From contig CAIYIS010000016.1 of assembly GCA_903926385.1 (NCBI GenBank), positions 1-40,412 on the forward strand: a DNA stretch of 40,412 nucleotides, given 5' to 3'. This DNA comes from an uncultured Bacteroidota bacterium. GTDB taxonomy: Bacteria; Bacteroidota; Bacteroidia; 2-12-FULL-35-15. The notes below the pieces were generated by a model. The model ran no database searches and had not been told where the DNA came from. It worked only from the letters and a program-made list of their open reading frames with translations. A program made the translations under genes and the position numbers. Below, piece by piece: positions 19,132 to 27,400 of the stretch; within the stretch, counting starts at the first letter, position 1; every line of letters begins with the position of its first letter.

Positions 19132-19267
19132 AAATTTAGTTTGTTTAGTTTGTTTATTGTAAAAAAAATAGTGGGACAAAATAAAGGAGATTATCGCAAA
19201 AAAACTATGACCTGAATCACAGAATTACCACAACCAATAACAGCACTATTAGTTCATTTAAAAACAC

Positions 19268-19302
19268 AAAAAAATCCCGCTCAAATGAGCGAGATTTTTT
19301 TG
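19268..19302 (-). terminator. Terminator (copy 2 of the repeated hairpin)
   Basis: Plus-strand arms AAAAAAATCCCGCTCA and TGAGCGAGATTTTTTT with loop AA, one mismatch in the stem. It lies 67 nt past the stop of the 220-aa minus-strand gene. Arm sequence matches the terminator at 16721-16755. Confidence 0.8.
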
Positions 19303-19368
19303 GCAATTGTTTTTCGGTTTTCGGATTTCGTTGTTGTTCGTTCGTTAATCGAAAATCAAAAAAACGGG

Positions 19369-20031
19369 TTAAATAATGGTAATCGACTCGGGGTTGCTGT
19401 CGGGCCCGGCTTCGCCAGTAGGGCTTAGGTAAAAACAAATTACCCACAGCACTTTCCCTACTTTATCTGAGGGGCAGGGCCATTCGAACTCCGTACGACC
19501 TTCGCTCTGCTGAATGCGATAATCATCAGCCGAGGGAGTAGCACCCACTCCGGCATAGCAAATTTTCACACCTATAGCCGCTACATCTTTTGGTTTGCCG
19601 CGTTTGGCCGGATGATTAGGGTCGGCCACAAAAAACACAGGCAACAAATGAGAGTTGCTGATACAAGATACCACCGGAGCATAACCTACCGCAGGAATAC
19701 GAGAGCGAGTTGTCTTTGGTTTAGGGATGTACAAATTAGCATAATCCAAGGCTGTAAGTGTAATAGAAGGATTAGACTTAATTTGTTGTTTTACCCCATC
19801 CACAGCACTTCTGTTGGCAATATACAAATCGTTCATAGCAGTAACGGTAATGGTGTTATGCGTATTCGGGTCGGTATATGCGTCAAAAGGGGTGCCCCAG
19901 TCGGTCCACATGGCTTGTATCTCATCCTTTTGGTCGGAAGTGAGAAAAAGATCGGCAAAGTTAACCACTATATAAGCCACAAAAAATTTTAACTCGAAGT
20001 TAAAAAGCAATATTTTAGTTGACAATTTCAT
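19369..20031 (-). CDS. Hypothetical two-domain protein, helical N terminus and Ig-like C terminus
   Basis: 220 aa, no family I can name with certainty. Residues ~15-105 are predicted helical and polar; a Pro-rich hinge with IPKPKTTRSRIPAVGY follows; the last ~95 residues look like a fibronectin/Ig-like beta sandwich (VKICYAGVGATPSADDYR...FEWPCPSDKVGKVLWVICFYLSPTGEAGP). This plan resembles a Bacteroidota/spirochaete group of small proteins with the same helical-hinge-sandwich order, from memory and unverified. No convincing signal peptide. It is preceded by a 34-codon basic ORF 13 nt upstream and, further up, by the 21-bp repeat array. Confidence 0.65.
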   Translation of the reverse strand: MKLSTKILLFNFELKFFVAYIVVNFADLFLTSDQKDEIQAMWTDWGTPFDAYTDPNTHNTITVTAMNDLYIANRSAVDGVKQQIKSNPSITLTALDYANLYIPKPKTTRSRIPAVGYAPVVSCISNSHLLPVFFVADPNHPAKRGKPKDVAAIGVKICYAGVGATPSADDYRIQQSEGRTEFEWPCPSDKVGKVLWVICFYLSPTGEAGPDSNPESITII

Positions 20032-20044
20032 TTTATTATATGTA

Positions 20045-20149
20045 TTAAATTTTCACTTTTTTACCTGTAACATTCTTTTTTTTCGCACGGCTACTACAGG
20101 TTTTGGTAGCCAGGTTACTTTTTTTTAGTTTTTTCTGGGTTTTGGTCAT
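20045..20149 (-). CDS. Possible 34-aa very basic small protein
   Basis: ATG at 20149 to TAA at 20045-20047, 34 codons. It contains 13 Lys, one Arg and one Cys and only isolated hydrophobic residues (starts MTKTQKKLKKSNLA, ends VTGKKVKI). It lies 13 nt before the start of the 220-aa gene on the same strand, as in an operon or a translated leader. The composition could partly reflect A-rich DNA, so coding status is uncertain. No homologue recognised. Confidence 0.35.
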   Translation of the reverse strand: MTKTQKKLKKSNLATKTCSSRAKKKNVTGKKVKI

Positions 20150-20290
20150 TAGCCTTTAATTTTATTAGTTTTTAATTGAATTGCCCTGTTAATTAATTAA
20201 GTATGTCAATAAAAACAGAGTTTATTTATTGCATACGGTATGTTTTAAGTGTCGTTTTTATTAAAAGGTGGTCGTTTTACATTAATTAAG

Positions 20291-20543
20291 CTTTACGATT
20301 CAATAATTAAACTTAATGATTGAATAATTAAGTTTTACGATTCAACCATTAAACTTTACGATTGAATAATTAACCTTAGTGATTGAATCTTTAACCTTAA
20401 TTAATGTATCATCACGACAAAATGATTGAATTATTAACCTTAGTGATTGAATCATTTTCCTTAATGATTGAATCATTAAACCTACTGATTGAACAATTAA
20501 CCTTAGCGATTGAATCATTTTCCTTAATGATTCAATCATAAAG
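20291..20543. repeat. Tandem array of twelve 21-bp units with palindromic core
   Basis: Units start at 20291, 20312, 20333, 20354, 20375, 20396, 20418, 20439, 20460, 20481, 20502 and 20523; all are 21 bp except the sixth (22 bp, the most diverged). The general form is CTTA, two variable bases, then GATTGAATCATTAA and a last base. The core TGATTGAATCA is an 11-bp palindrome. There are no spacers, so it is not a CRISPR. Period 21 equals two helical turns, so all units face one side of the DNA, as in operator or iteron arrays. Confidence 0.9.
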
Positions 20544-20650
20544 GTTCGCGGAACAATAGTGACACCTTTTTGTTGTTTTTCGCCTTAATTCAAAGAACTT
20601 TTCACCTTTCGAGAACAAAGGTAGAAGAGGCAAAACTGACTTGCAAGCGA

Positions 20651-20688
20651 TTTGACATAAGTGAGTATGGTTTTGACATAAGTGAGTA
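20651..20688. repeat. Two-copy 21-bp-period direct repeat
   Basis: TTTGACATAAGTGAGTA occurs identically at 20651-20667 and 20672-20688, separated by 4 nt. It is flanked by the 11-bp inverted repeat TTTTCACCTTT (20599) / AAAGGTGAAAA (20689). Confidence 0.85.
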
Positions 20689-20823
20689 AAAGGTGAAAAA
20701 ACAGGGTAATTGATGATATGAGAAAGTTGTTCGGGAGGGCAAAAATTGTAATTCGATTAACCAAAAAGAAAGGTTGGCTTTATGGCCTACTCTCTGCATA
20801 ATGAATTCGGTTTTAAACTTCGT

Positions 20824-21387
20824 TTACTTTTGGCAAAACCAAGCCAGAAAGCCTGCTTTGTTACGTTCCGAAATTTCGAGGGTGTGATTATAGCTCATAA
20901 TGGCTATTGCTGTGCGCACGCTTTCTATTACTTTAATTATATGTTTTCGATTAACGATATGACTATGGTGAGCGCGATAAAAATGGCGAGCAGGAAGCAT
21001 TTTCATCAAACAGTTGAGTCGCATTCGCGACACATATTCTTTATTATTGTAGGTATAGCAAATGGTATAGTTTCTAAAAGCTCCAATATATATAATATCA
21101 TCTTCCGGCACTTTTATCTCTTTGTTTCCTTCCCAAAAACTAATATAGCAAGGGTCTTCTTTCTGTTCGGCAGGGGAAGGCTGAGGTTCTTCTTCATTAT
21201 TAAATATGCTCTTGCTTTGATCAAAGTTGGTTAGCATGTCTATTAGTTTCGCTCCGTTTTCCATACGGGTAAGCACATACACCTCGTTGTTTACTATCAA
21301 TACCGAAGAGTTTGGATTAAGGCAAATTTCTCTATACTCTGTATTCAAAAACAGATTTACATCCACTTTATTGCCTTTTTGTTCCAT
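20824..21387 (-). CDS. Stand-alone LytTR-type DNA-binding regulator
   Basis: 187 aa. Residues ~84-183 form a LytTR domain: YISFWEGNKEIKVPEDDIIYIGAFRNYTICYT in parts, then the hallmark R138-AHHSHIVN and a terminal strand. The first ~60 residues (VNLFLNTEYREICLNPNSSVLIVNNEVYVL) are not a phosphoacceptor receiver domain; they are followed by an acidic linker rich in Glu and Pro (64-79). LytTR domains bind pairs of ~9-bp direct repeats spaced two helical turns apart. Its own upstream region carries three such repeats (21470-21520), so autoregulation is likely. Divergently transcribed from the 7TM-SpoIIE phosphatase gene. Signal input is unknown. Confidence 0.85.
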   Translation of the reverse strand: MEQKGNKVDVNLFLNTEYREICLNPNSSVLIVNNEVYVLTRMENGAKLIDMLTNFDQSKSIFNNEEEPQPSPAEQKEDPCYISFWEGNKEIKVPEDDIIYIGAFRNYTICYTYNNKEYVSRMRLNCLMKMLPARHFYRAHHSHIVNRKHIIKVIESVRTAIAIMSYNHTLEISERNKAGFLAWFCQK

Positions 21388-21441
21388 CTCGGTTTTTATT
21401 TAAAAAGATATTTAACCAAATGCTGCAACAAATTTCGGAAA

Positions 21442-21449
21442 CAGAAATA
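21442..21449 (-). promoter_or_regulatory. Candidate -7 box of the LytTR gene
   Basis: On the minus strand 21449-21442 reads TATTTCTG, one mismatch from TAnnTTTG, 21 nt downstream of the nearest repeat core of the operator-like array and 55 nt before the ATG. Confidence 0.35.
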
Positions 21450-21459
21450 ATATAAAAGG

Positions 21460-21530
21460 GGTAGTTTTAGAATATGGTAGTTTTGGGCATGTGAATGGTA
21501 CTTTTGGCAGGGTGAATGGCAGGAGGGGCA
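21460..21530 (-). promoter_or_regulatory. Operator-like 21-bp repeat array A, upstream of the LytTR gene
   Basis: On the minus strand the cores GCCATTCAC (21520-21512), ACCATTCAC (21499-21491) and ACCATATTC (21478-21470) lie exactly 21 bp apart, each followed by a C/A-rich arm such as TGCCAAAAG or GCCCAAAAC. The cores resemble the LytTR-family consensus [TA][AC][CA]GTTN[AG][TG], and the 12-bp gap is the expected one. The same repeat recurs at 40157-40227. It lies between divergent promoters. Confidence 0.7.
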
Positions 21531-21619
21531 GAAAAAAAAGTGCAGAATTTTAAAAATCGAAGCAATTAAAGAACACTTTTAGGCATTGGGCATTCTAGAA
21601 AACGAGATAAATATATATG

Positions 21620-21627
21620 TATATTTG
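21620..21627 (+). promoter_or_regulatory. -7 box of the 7TM-SpoIIE gene
   Basis: TATATTTG, a perfect TAnnTTTG, 17 nt before the ATG at 21645. The array A repeats lie 90-160 nt upstream. Confidence 0.6.
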
Positions 21628-21644
21628 TAAAAGATTTTTAGAAA

Positions 21645-23945
21645 ATGAGCAGACACCTATTTATACTTTTTATTTTTTTACTCACGCCATTTGTGCTCCC
21701 TGCTCAGATAAATGGGGTAAGCATGGAAGACAATGCCAGCTTGCAACACGAAATTGTTTTAACCAAAAACTGGAAATATACCTTAGGCGATTCTCTTAAT
21801 CGAAAAGAAATAAATTATGATGACTCGAAATGGGAAAACGTAAAATACTATGAAGGTTATGGGGGTGTGATAGCTGTTCCCAATAATAAATTTAAAGGGT
21901 GTGCATGGTTTCGGCTCCGACTGAAAACCGATACAGCCATGAATAGTGCCACTTATGTAATTTCTTTTTCGCATGATGGTGCAGCCGAGATATACATTGA
22001 CGGAAAGCTGCTTTGTAATTACGGCAACCCATCGAGCGATAGTTCCAAAGAAAACATTTCGGAAACTGTTACACTAGGCAGCCCAGTGTTTTCGTTTGGA
22101 AAAGGTTCAGAGCATACCATTGCTGTTCGTTATTCCTACTGGAAAATGTATTTGAAATACCACGATGCGAGTTTTATTAATTCTCAGATTTATGGCTTTA
22201 GACTTTCGCTCAAAGAATGGAAACAATATCAGGACGACACCATTAAAAACACTTCTAAAATTTCGGGAATTTATGGATGGTTGTCTGGTTTCTTTTATGC
22301 CTTGTGTGTATTGCATTTATTTTTGTTTCTGTATTTCCGTCAAAACAAATCGAATTTATATTACAGCCTTTACTCATTTGCCATAGCAGGAGTTTTTCTG
22401 CTTAAATTGATTGAACAAAACCACGATTCCAAAAGTTTTGATATTCTTTTAGACCTTTGCTACTTTGTGCTTCAAGTGGCTTTAATTCGTTTTTTGTATT
22501 CGCTTTTTTATTCCCGCCCACTCAAACTTATCTGGCTTATTCCGGTACTTTACGTTATTTATTATGTAATACATTTCACCATCGACCCCATTTTTCCGAT
22601 TAGTTATTTTTTCTTCGCGTTTATTTTCTTCCTCATCGCTGTCGAGAGTATAAGAGTTTTGGTTCAGGCCATGTGGCGAAAAAAAGAAGGAGCCAAAATA
22701 ATTGGAGCAGGTGTGGTGGTGCCTGTGGCCATGCCTTTAATACTTTTTGCAGTAGTTGTGCTCACTAGCGATACTGCATCAAACGGAGTAACACTTACAG
22801 GTTTTACCAAAGATATTGTAGTGGGTTTGCTGTGTTTTGCCACCATGAGTATTTCCATTTCTATGTCGGTTTTTCTGGCTCGACAATTCGGCACCGCCAA
22901 TAAAAAATTGAAAGAACAACTGGTGGAAATAAAAGACCTTTCAGAAAAAACTATAGAACAGGAAAAGGAAAAGAAAAAAATTCTGGAAGCTCAAAACATA
23001 GAACTGGAAGAGAAAGTAAAAGAGCGTACCTCAGAATTGGTGCATCAGAAAGAAGTGGTAGAAATAAAAAACCGCGAAATACTCGACAGTATAGAGTATG
23101 CACTGCGTATACAAACCGCCATACTGCCTCCTCAGCGCATTATCAAACAGTATCTCCAAAACTCATTTATACTTTACAAACCAAAAGATATTGTAGCCGG
23201 AGATTTTTATTGGATGGAAACCGTTCAATTACCTGATGAATCAATTAGCTTATTAGCTAATGAAACAAATAGGCATACAACCTCAACTTCTAATCAGCTA
23301 ATCAGTGCATCAGCTAATCAGTTAATTCTTTTTGCTGCCTGCGATTGCACTGGCCATGGTGTGCCCGGAGCAATGGTTTCGGTGGTTTGTCATAATGCAT
23401 TGAACAGAGCTGTGAGAGAATTTGGTTTAACCAAACCTTCGGAAATACTGGATAAAACTGCAGAAATAGTTATAGAAAACTTTGCTTCGAGCGAAGAAGA
23501 TATTAAAGACGGTATGGATATTTCTTTGTGTAGCGTCAACCTTCAAACATTGGAATTGCAATGGTCAGGAGCTAATAATCCATTATGGATTGTGCGCAAC
23601 ACCTCCTCCCCTTCTGAGAACTTGGGAGGGTCTTATGAACTACTAGAAACCAAAGCCGACAAGCAACCTATCGGAATGAACGATGACCATCATCCGTTCA
23701 CTAACCATACGTTTACATTAAACAGTGGAGACAGTGTATATCTGTTTACCGATGGTTTTGCCGACCAGTTTGGTGGGGAAACAGGAGATAAAAAACTTAC
23801 ACGAAAACATTTTAAAGAATTAATTCTTTCTGTTCAGCACCTCCCTATGCCCCAACAAGGCGAGGCTCTCGAAAAATTTATTGCAGACTACAGAAAAGAA
23901 ATAGAACAGATAGATGATATTCTGGTAATGGGAGTAAAAATTTAA
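21645..23945 (+). CDS. Membrane sensor with 7TM region, coiled coil and SpoIIE/PP2C phosphatase domain
   Basis: 766 aa. Signal peptide (ends VLPAQ), a periplasmic jelly-roll-like domain (about 35-195; WFRLRLKTD...EIYIDGKLL), about seven membrane helices (about 205-425), a coiled coil (about 430-490; EEKVKERTSELVHQKE) and a SpoIIE/PP2C domain (about 495-766). Metal-binding Asp residues are present: D520 in VAGDFYW, D567 in DCTGHGVPGA, D703 in TDGFAD and D757/D758 near the end. Such proteins dephosphorylate Ser/Thr on partner proteins in response to periplasmic signals. Two in-frame insertions break the domain: residues ~527-560, and ~652-664 with a palindromic DNA sequence. Divergent from the LytTR gene. 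Confidence 0.85.
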   Translation: MSRHLFILFIFLLTPFVLPAQINGVSMEDNASLQHEIVLTKNWKYTLGDSLNRKEINYDDSKWENVKYYEGYGGVIAVPNNKFKGCAWFRLRLKTDTAMNSATYVISFSHDGAAEIYIDGKLLCNYGNPSSDSSKENISETVTLGSPVFSFGKGSEHTIAVRYSYWKMYLKYHDASFINSQIYGFRLSLKEWKQYQDDTIKNTSKISGIYGWLSGFFYALCVLHLFLFLYFRQNKSNLYYSLYSFAIAGVFLLKLIEQNHDSKSFDILLDLCYFVLQVALIRFLYSLFYSRPLKLIWLIPVLYVIYYVIHFTIDPIFPISYFFFAFIFFLIAVESIRVLVQAMWRKKEGAKIIGAGVVVPVAMPLILFAVVVLTSDTASNGVTLTGFTKDIVVGLLCFATMSISISMSVFLARQFGTANKKLKEQLVEIKDLSEKTIEQEKEKKKILEAQNIELEEKVKERTSELVHQKEVVEIKNREILDSIEYALRIQTAILPPQRIIKQYLQNSFILYKPKDIVAGDFYWMETVQLPDESISLLANETNRHTTSTSNQLISASANQLILFAACDCTGHGVPGAMVSVVCHNALNRAVREFGLTKPSEILDKTAEIVIENFASSEEDIKDGMDISLCSVNLQTLELQWSGANNPLWIVRNTSSPSENLGGSYELLETKADKQPIGMNDDHHPFTNHTFTLNSGDSVYLFTDGFADQFGGETGDKKLTRKHFKELILSVQHLPMPQQGEALEKFIADYRKEIEQIDDILVMGVKI
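23223..23324 (+). repeat. In-frame low-complexity insertion built on CAGCTAATCAG-type repeats
   Basis: The stretch contains ATTAGC/GCTAAT inverted at 23244-23261 and two copies of CAGCTAATCAG near 23295-23322. It encodes ~34 Ser/Asn/Thr-rich residues between the conserved blocks DFYWME and LILFAACDCTGHG, which are adjacent or nearly so in relatives. Confidence 0.55.
23601..23630 (+). repeat. Palindromic element inside the phosphatase coding sequence
   Basis: Outer arms CCTCCC (23605-23610) and GGGAGG (23624-23629) enclose the inner palindrome TTCTGAGAA. It encodes about 13 extra residues between NPLWIVR and ELLETKADKQPIG. Similar CCTCCCC...GGGAGG elements occur between genes in Bacteroidota, from memory. 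Confidence 0.55.
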
Positions 23946-23968
23946 TAGAAATGAAAAAGATAGTAAAT

Positions 23969-24001
23969 AAAAAAGCTTCGCATTTCTGCGAAGCTTTTTT
24001 G
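23969..24001. terminator. Bidirectional terminator
   Basis: Stem AAAAGCTTCGCA / TGCGAAGCTTTT with loop TTTC, A-rich and T-rich ends. It separates the convergent phosphatase and Lys/Glu-rich genes. Confidence 0.9.
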
Positions 24002-24018
24002 TTGAAGAATAAGGTTAA

Positions 24019-24228
24019 CTATTTCGATTTTTTTTCTTCACCTTTTTTGTGATCGCCTTTGTTTTCCGCTTTCTTTTCGGTTTTCTTTTCTTCCTTTTTT
24101 TCTTCTTTAGCTTTTTCAGCTTTCTTTTCGGTTTTTACCGGCTCCTGTTTTTTCTCAGGTGTTTGTTGTGCAAAGGTAACAGTTGACATTAATAATGCTG
24201 CTGCTACAAATAAACTTACTTTTTTCAT
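24019..24228 (-). CDS. Small exported Lys/Glu-rich low-complexity protein
   Basis: 69 aa with a signal peptide (1-21, ends TVTFAQ) and a mature part almost wholly Lys and Glu with Ala, Thr and Gly (KKAEKAKEEKKEEKK type runs). Predicted highly charged and helical or disordered; about half the residues of the mature part are Lys. No function recognised. Same design as the protein at 9209-9433 (signal peptide ending in AQ, ~50 charged residues, own terminator), though the repeats differ (Ala/Asp there, Glu here). Confidence 0.7.
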   Translation of the reverse strand: MKKVSLFVAAALLMSTVTFAQQTPEKKQEPVKTEKKAEKAKEEKKEEKKTEKKAENKGDHKKGEEKKSK

Positions 24229-24428
24229 TGTTTTTTTTGTTTTAAAAAATTAATAATTGATTTATGCCAAGTAGTAGCCAATCGCTGTGCCACGAAATTA
24301 AGAATGCCCTATTTTGTGATATTTTAACAACAGAACAAAACAAAAAACAAAGAAATATAGATTACAAAATTTTGTCAAAAGCTGCTCTGAATAAGGGATA
24401 CAGAACAGTTCAAACTAATAAAAATCAA

Positions 24429-27400
24429 TTAACGCATGAGATACATTTTACCCCAGCCCTTTTTAAAATATTGGTCGGCATCTGTTTCGCGCTTGTCCAT
24501 ATCTTCTCCGTTGAGCTTAGTAATTACTCGATATAGGTACACTCCGTTTGCCAATCGGTCGCCATACTGGTCTCTCCCATCCCAGGCAGACTCAGTAATG
24601 TTTCTCCCTATATGTATCATACCTAAATCTTCTTCAAAAATTTCTTTCACCACTTTTCCGGAAATAGTCATAATCTGAATTTTAAAATTCGAGGGTAATT
24701 CCGAACCGGTAAGCGTAAACACAAATCGGGTGGAAGTAGTAAACGGATTCGGATAATTCATTACCTCAGTTATAGAGGCTTTATTTATTACTTCAAAATT
24801 TATTTTGTAATCCACCGCTCCCGATAAATTATTAGAAACGTCTTTGGCCTGCACCAATAACTGATAGGTGCCGTCCTGAGTAAACACAGGAGTAAAATTA
24901 ATTCTGCAACTATTGTTAGGCAAAACAGCAGGAACGAATGTCATATTCTGTCCGAACCAAACACGTCTGATTGTGCTGGATGAAGGTGTTTGCAGAAAAA
25001 CTTTAAAATCGTTGGTATCGTTCAATGCCAGAAACTGATTTTCGTCTTTCAACTTCATCATTATATTCGGTTTGGCCGAAACAATATCTGCATTCAAAAT
25101 ATGCACTCCATCAAAAGTCACATCCAGTAATGGATTCACCCTGTCGCCCGACACCTGAAACGGAATACGAACAATATTATTAAAATGTGTTTGCTCTAGT
25201 TGGGAGTGTGTTCTATGTAAAGGATTCACCTCCACCCAAAGTGCATTATTGCCTTTAAATCTTATATTATTATCATAGGTGTTAATTTTTACTGTATCCA
25301 TAATAACCTGATTAGGCACAAATGGCTGTTTCTTTAATTTATCTGGAAAGTGATGCACATTACCATTTGCATCCACCACATATTGGGTAATAAGCAAACT
25401 ATCGTAAAAAGGAATGCTATTCGAAAATGCAACACTGCCTATGTTCTGAATTGGTAACTGAACAATAAAATTATCTCCTTCCTGCACCGTCTGACTTGAA
25501 ATAACATGTATACCGCCAATAGCAGGATTAATGGCACATTCCGGAACAGGATCGAATGTTACATGCCAGCGCTTGAGCTGTGGTGCGGTATGCATCGAAT
25601 CGTCCTTCATATTTGCCACCAGTCGAATATATGGATAGGTACTTGCATTGGGTATGTAATTCCCACCTAAATCCAAAACATCCAGCGAATCTTTAGGAAA
25701 CGAACCCAACACATCTTCTTGTCCGTTGGCTTTTATTCCTATTACTGTTACACCTATACTATCTTTGGTGGTAGCTCCGTCAAGCGTTTTCCATCTCCAG
25801 TGCAGCGTATGCCAGGCTGTTGCTGGCCCAATAACAGGAGAGGAAATATATCCCTTGGTCCAGTTGGTAATAATGGTATTATACGAATGAATAATTGCAT
25901 TTGCCGAATCACCTATTATTTCTCTGGCGCTATCTTGTGCCAAACCTTTTTGTCCAAACAAAATATAAGGTCGGTTATCATGGAGAGTGTCTATTTTGCC
26001 TGCTCCTAATGTGTGAAAGGCATTGATAATATTTTGTGAATATTGCGGAGAAGTTTTTCCCGAAGTAAACGCTAAAACGTAGTCTCCGGCTTGTATTCCA
26101 TCTGCTAAATTGCTAGGGTTGTTAATAAAATTTGAAATGAGAGAATCTGAATAATTGTAAAAATCATAGGCGTTCTCACGGGTTCCGGCTATATATCCCG
26201 AAACATTTCCCCAATGCCCGCCCCCGTTTGGAGGGCCATCTGTACTCTGTTTTGGATTTCCATTGATAGGATCGAAAACTGCAAATGTAAGTCCCGAATT
26301 CTCTGTCCATGGTTCGAAATATTCCTGATAGCCATTTAGCTTGTATTCTCCAAAAGTAGGCACACCTGTGGTGCATTCAATGTTTTTTAAATCATTGTAA
26401 AATTCAAACTTTCGTTGCGGACGGTTAACATGTACATATTGAAAACCATCGTTTTTATATTGAAAAAAATGGGCTTGTTCCCAACCTTTTTTTCCGTTTA
26501 CGTGCTGAAATGAACTTTCATGCCACTTAAATCCGCTGGTTGGCGAAATAGAATCAGGGCTCACTCTCCAGAAATAAACAGTACTATCAGTGGATGTTAT
26601 GAACGATTGAGGTCTCCATTTCACAACTCCTCCTACAGATGTTACTGAAACAGTCTGCCTGAACGGACTATTGTATGTATCTGTAGTATCCATCTGAAAT
26701 ATGTAATGTCGGGAAGCGGCCATTGGATCAACAGTTGAGGCTTTTAAGGTAACTGTATCGGTAGGAACTATTGCGAAATTGTAGGGGTAAACCGGAATAA
26801 TATCTCCCCCATTAATAATATAATCTACCTCTCCTGTGGTATTATTATTTTCATACAATTCGTCCACCGTATTGTTTCTGTCGAGTGTAACATAAAATTT
26901 ATTTAAACCAACTCCACTCACTCCATTATTATCTATCTTCATTTTAAACTTAACAGTATCTCTGAAGTAAGGTTCTTTATTAATGATCATTTTTGTTACA
27001 GAAGAACCGTCAGGAAGAGTACGTATGAGTTCTGTAATAGTACTGTCGTTAGTTGCCTTTCCTATATTTGTTCTCACCACAGAGATTACAATTGTATCGG
27101 GAATGGCATCCATATTAAAAGAAATATCACTTCCTGTAATTTTATAATCTGGTTTTGCACCCGGATTAATTTTCAAAGCAGGGTCACCATGATAGGTCAT
27201 TTCCATACACGTCATGGTATCAAGAGGCATAACTCCCGGCATCATCTCCACATTAGTAATAGCTTGCTTAATCTGTGAACCTATTGAATGTCCATAATTC
27301 ATCTTGGCTATTTGCTTATACAACTCTCCTGAATATCTGTTCAAATCAACAGAAACGCCCAAAGCCACAGAGCCAAGATACCCTATCACTCCTTTTTGAG

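Larger units (their letters stand above)
20150..20823. other. 674-bp repeat-rich intergenic region
   Basis: No supported gene. From left to right it holds: a doublet GTCGTTTT at 20251 and 20271 (20-nt period); a 12-unit 21-bp array at 20291-20543; an 11-bp inverted repeat TTTTCACCTTT / AAAGGTGAAAA at 20599-20609 and 20689-20699; and, within it, TTTGACATAAGTGAGTA twice (20651-20667 and 20672-20688, 21-nt period). It separates the 3' end of the LytTR gene from the 5' end of the 220-aa gene. Confidence 0.8.

Noticed and set aside
20342-20539. Minus-strand 65-aa ORF of heptads (MIQSLRL-like)
   Set aside because: It exists only because 21 is a multiple of 3 and the repeat unit has no stop in this frame; pattern breaks at units 6-7 and no start context or homologue is seen.
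20291-20543. CRISPR array
   Set aside because: Units are directly adjacent with no unique spacers, and no cas gene is present.
20602-20799. 65-aa minus-strand ORF across the TTTGACATAAGTGAGTA repeats
   Set aside because: No homology or signal; contains the duplicated nucleotide repeat and inverted-repeat arm, so it is better read as non-coding.
20782-21234. 150-aa plus-strand ORF antisense to the LytTR gene
   Set aside because: Composition is that of a shadow frame (Phe/Ile runs), and the opposite strand encodes a clear LytTR domain.
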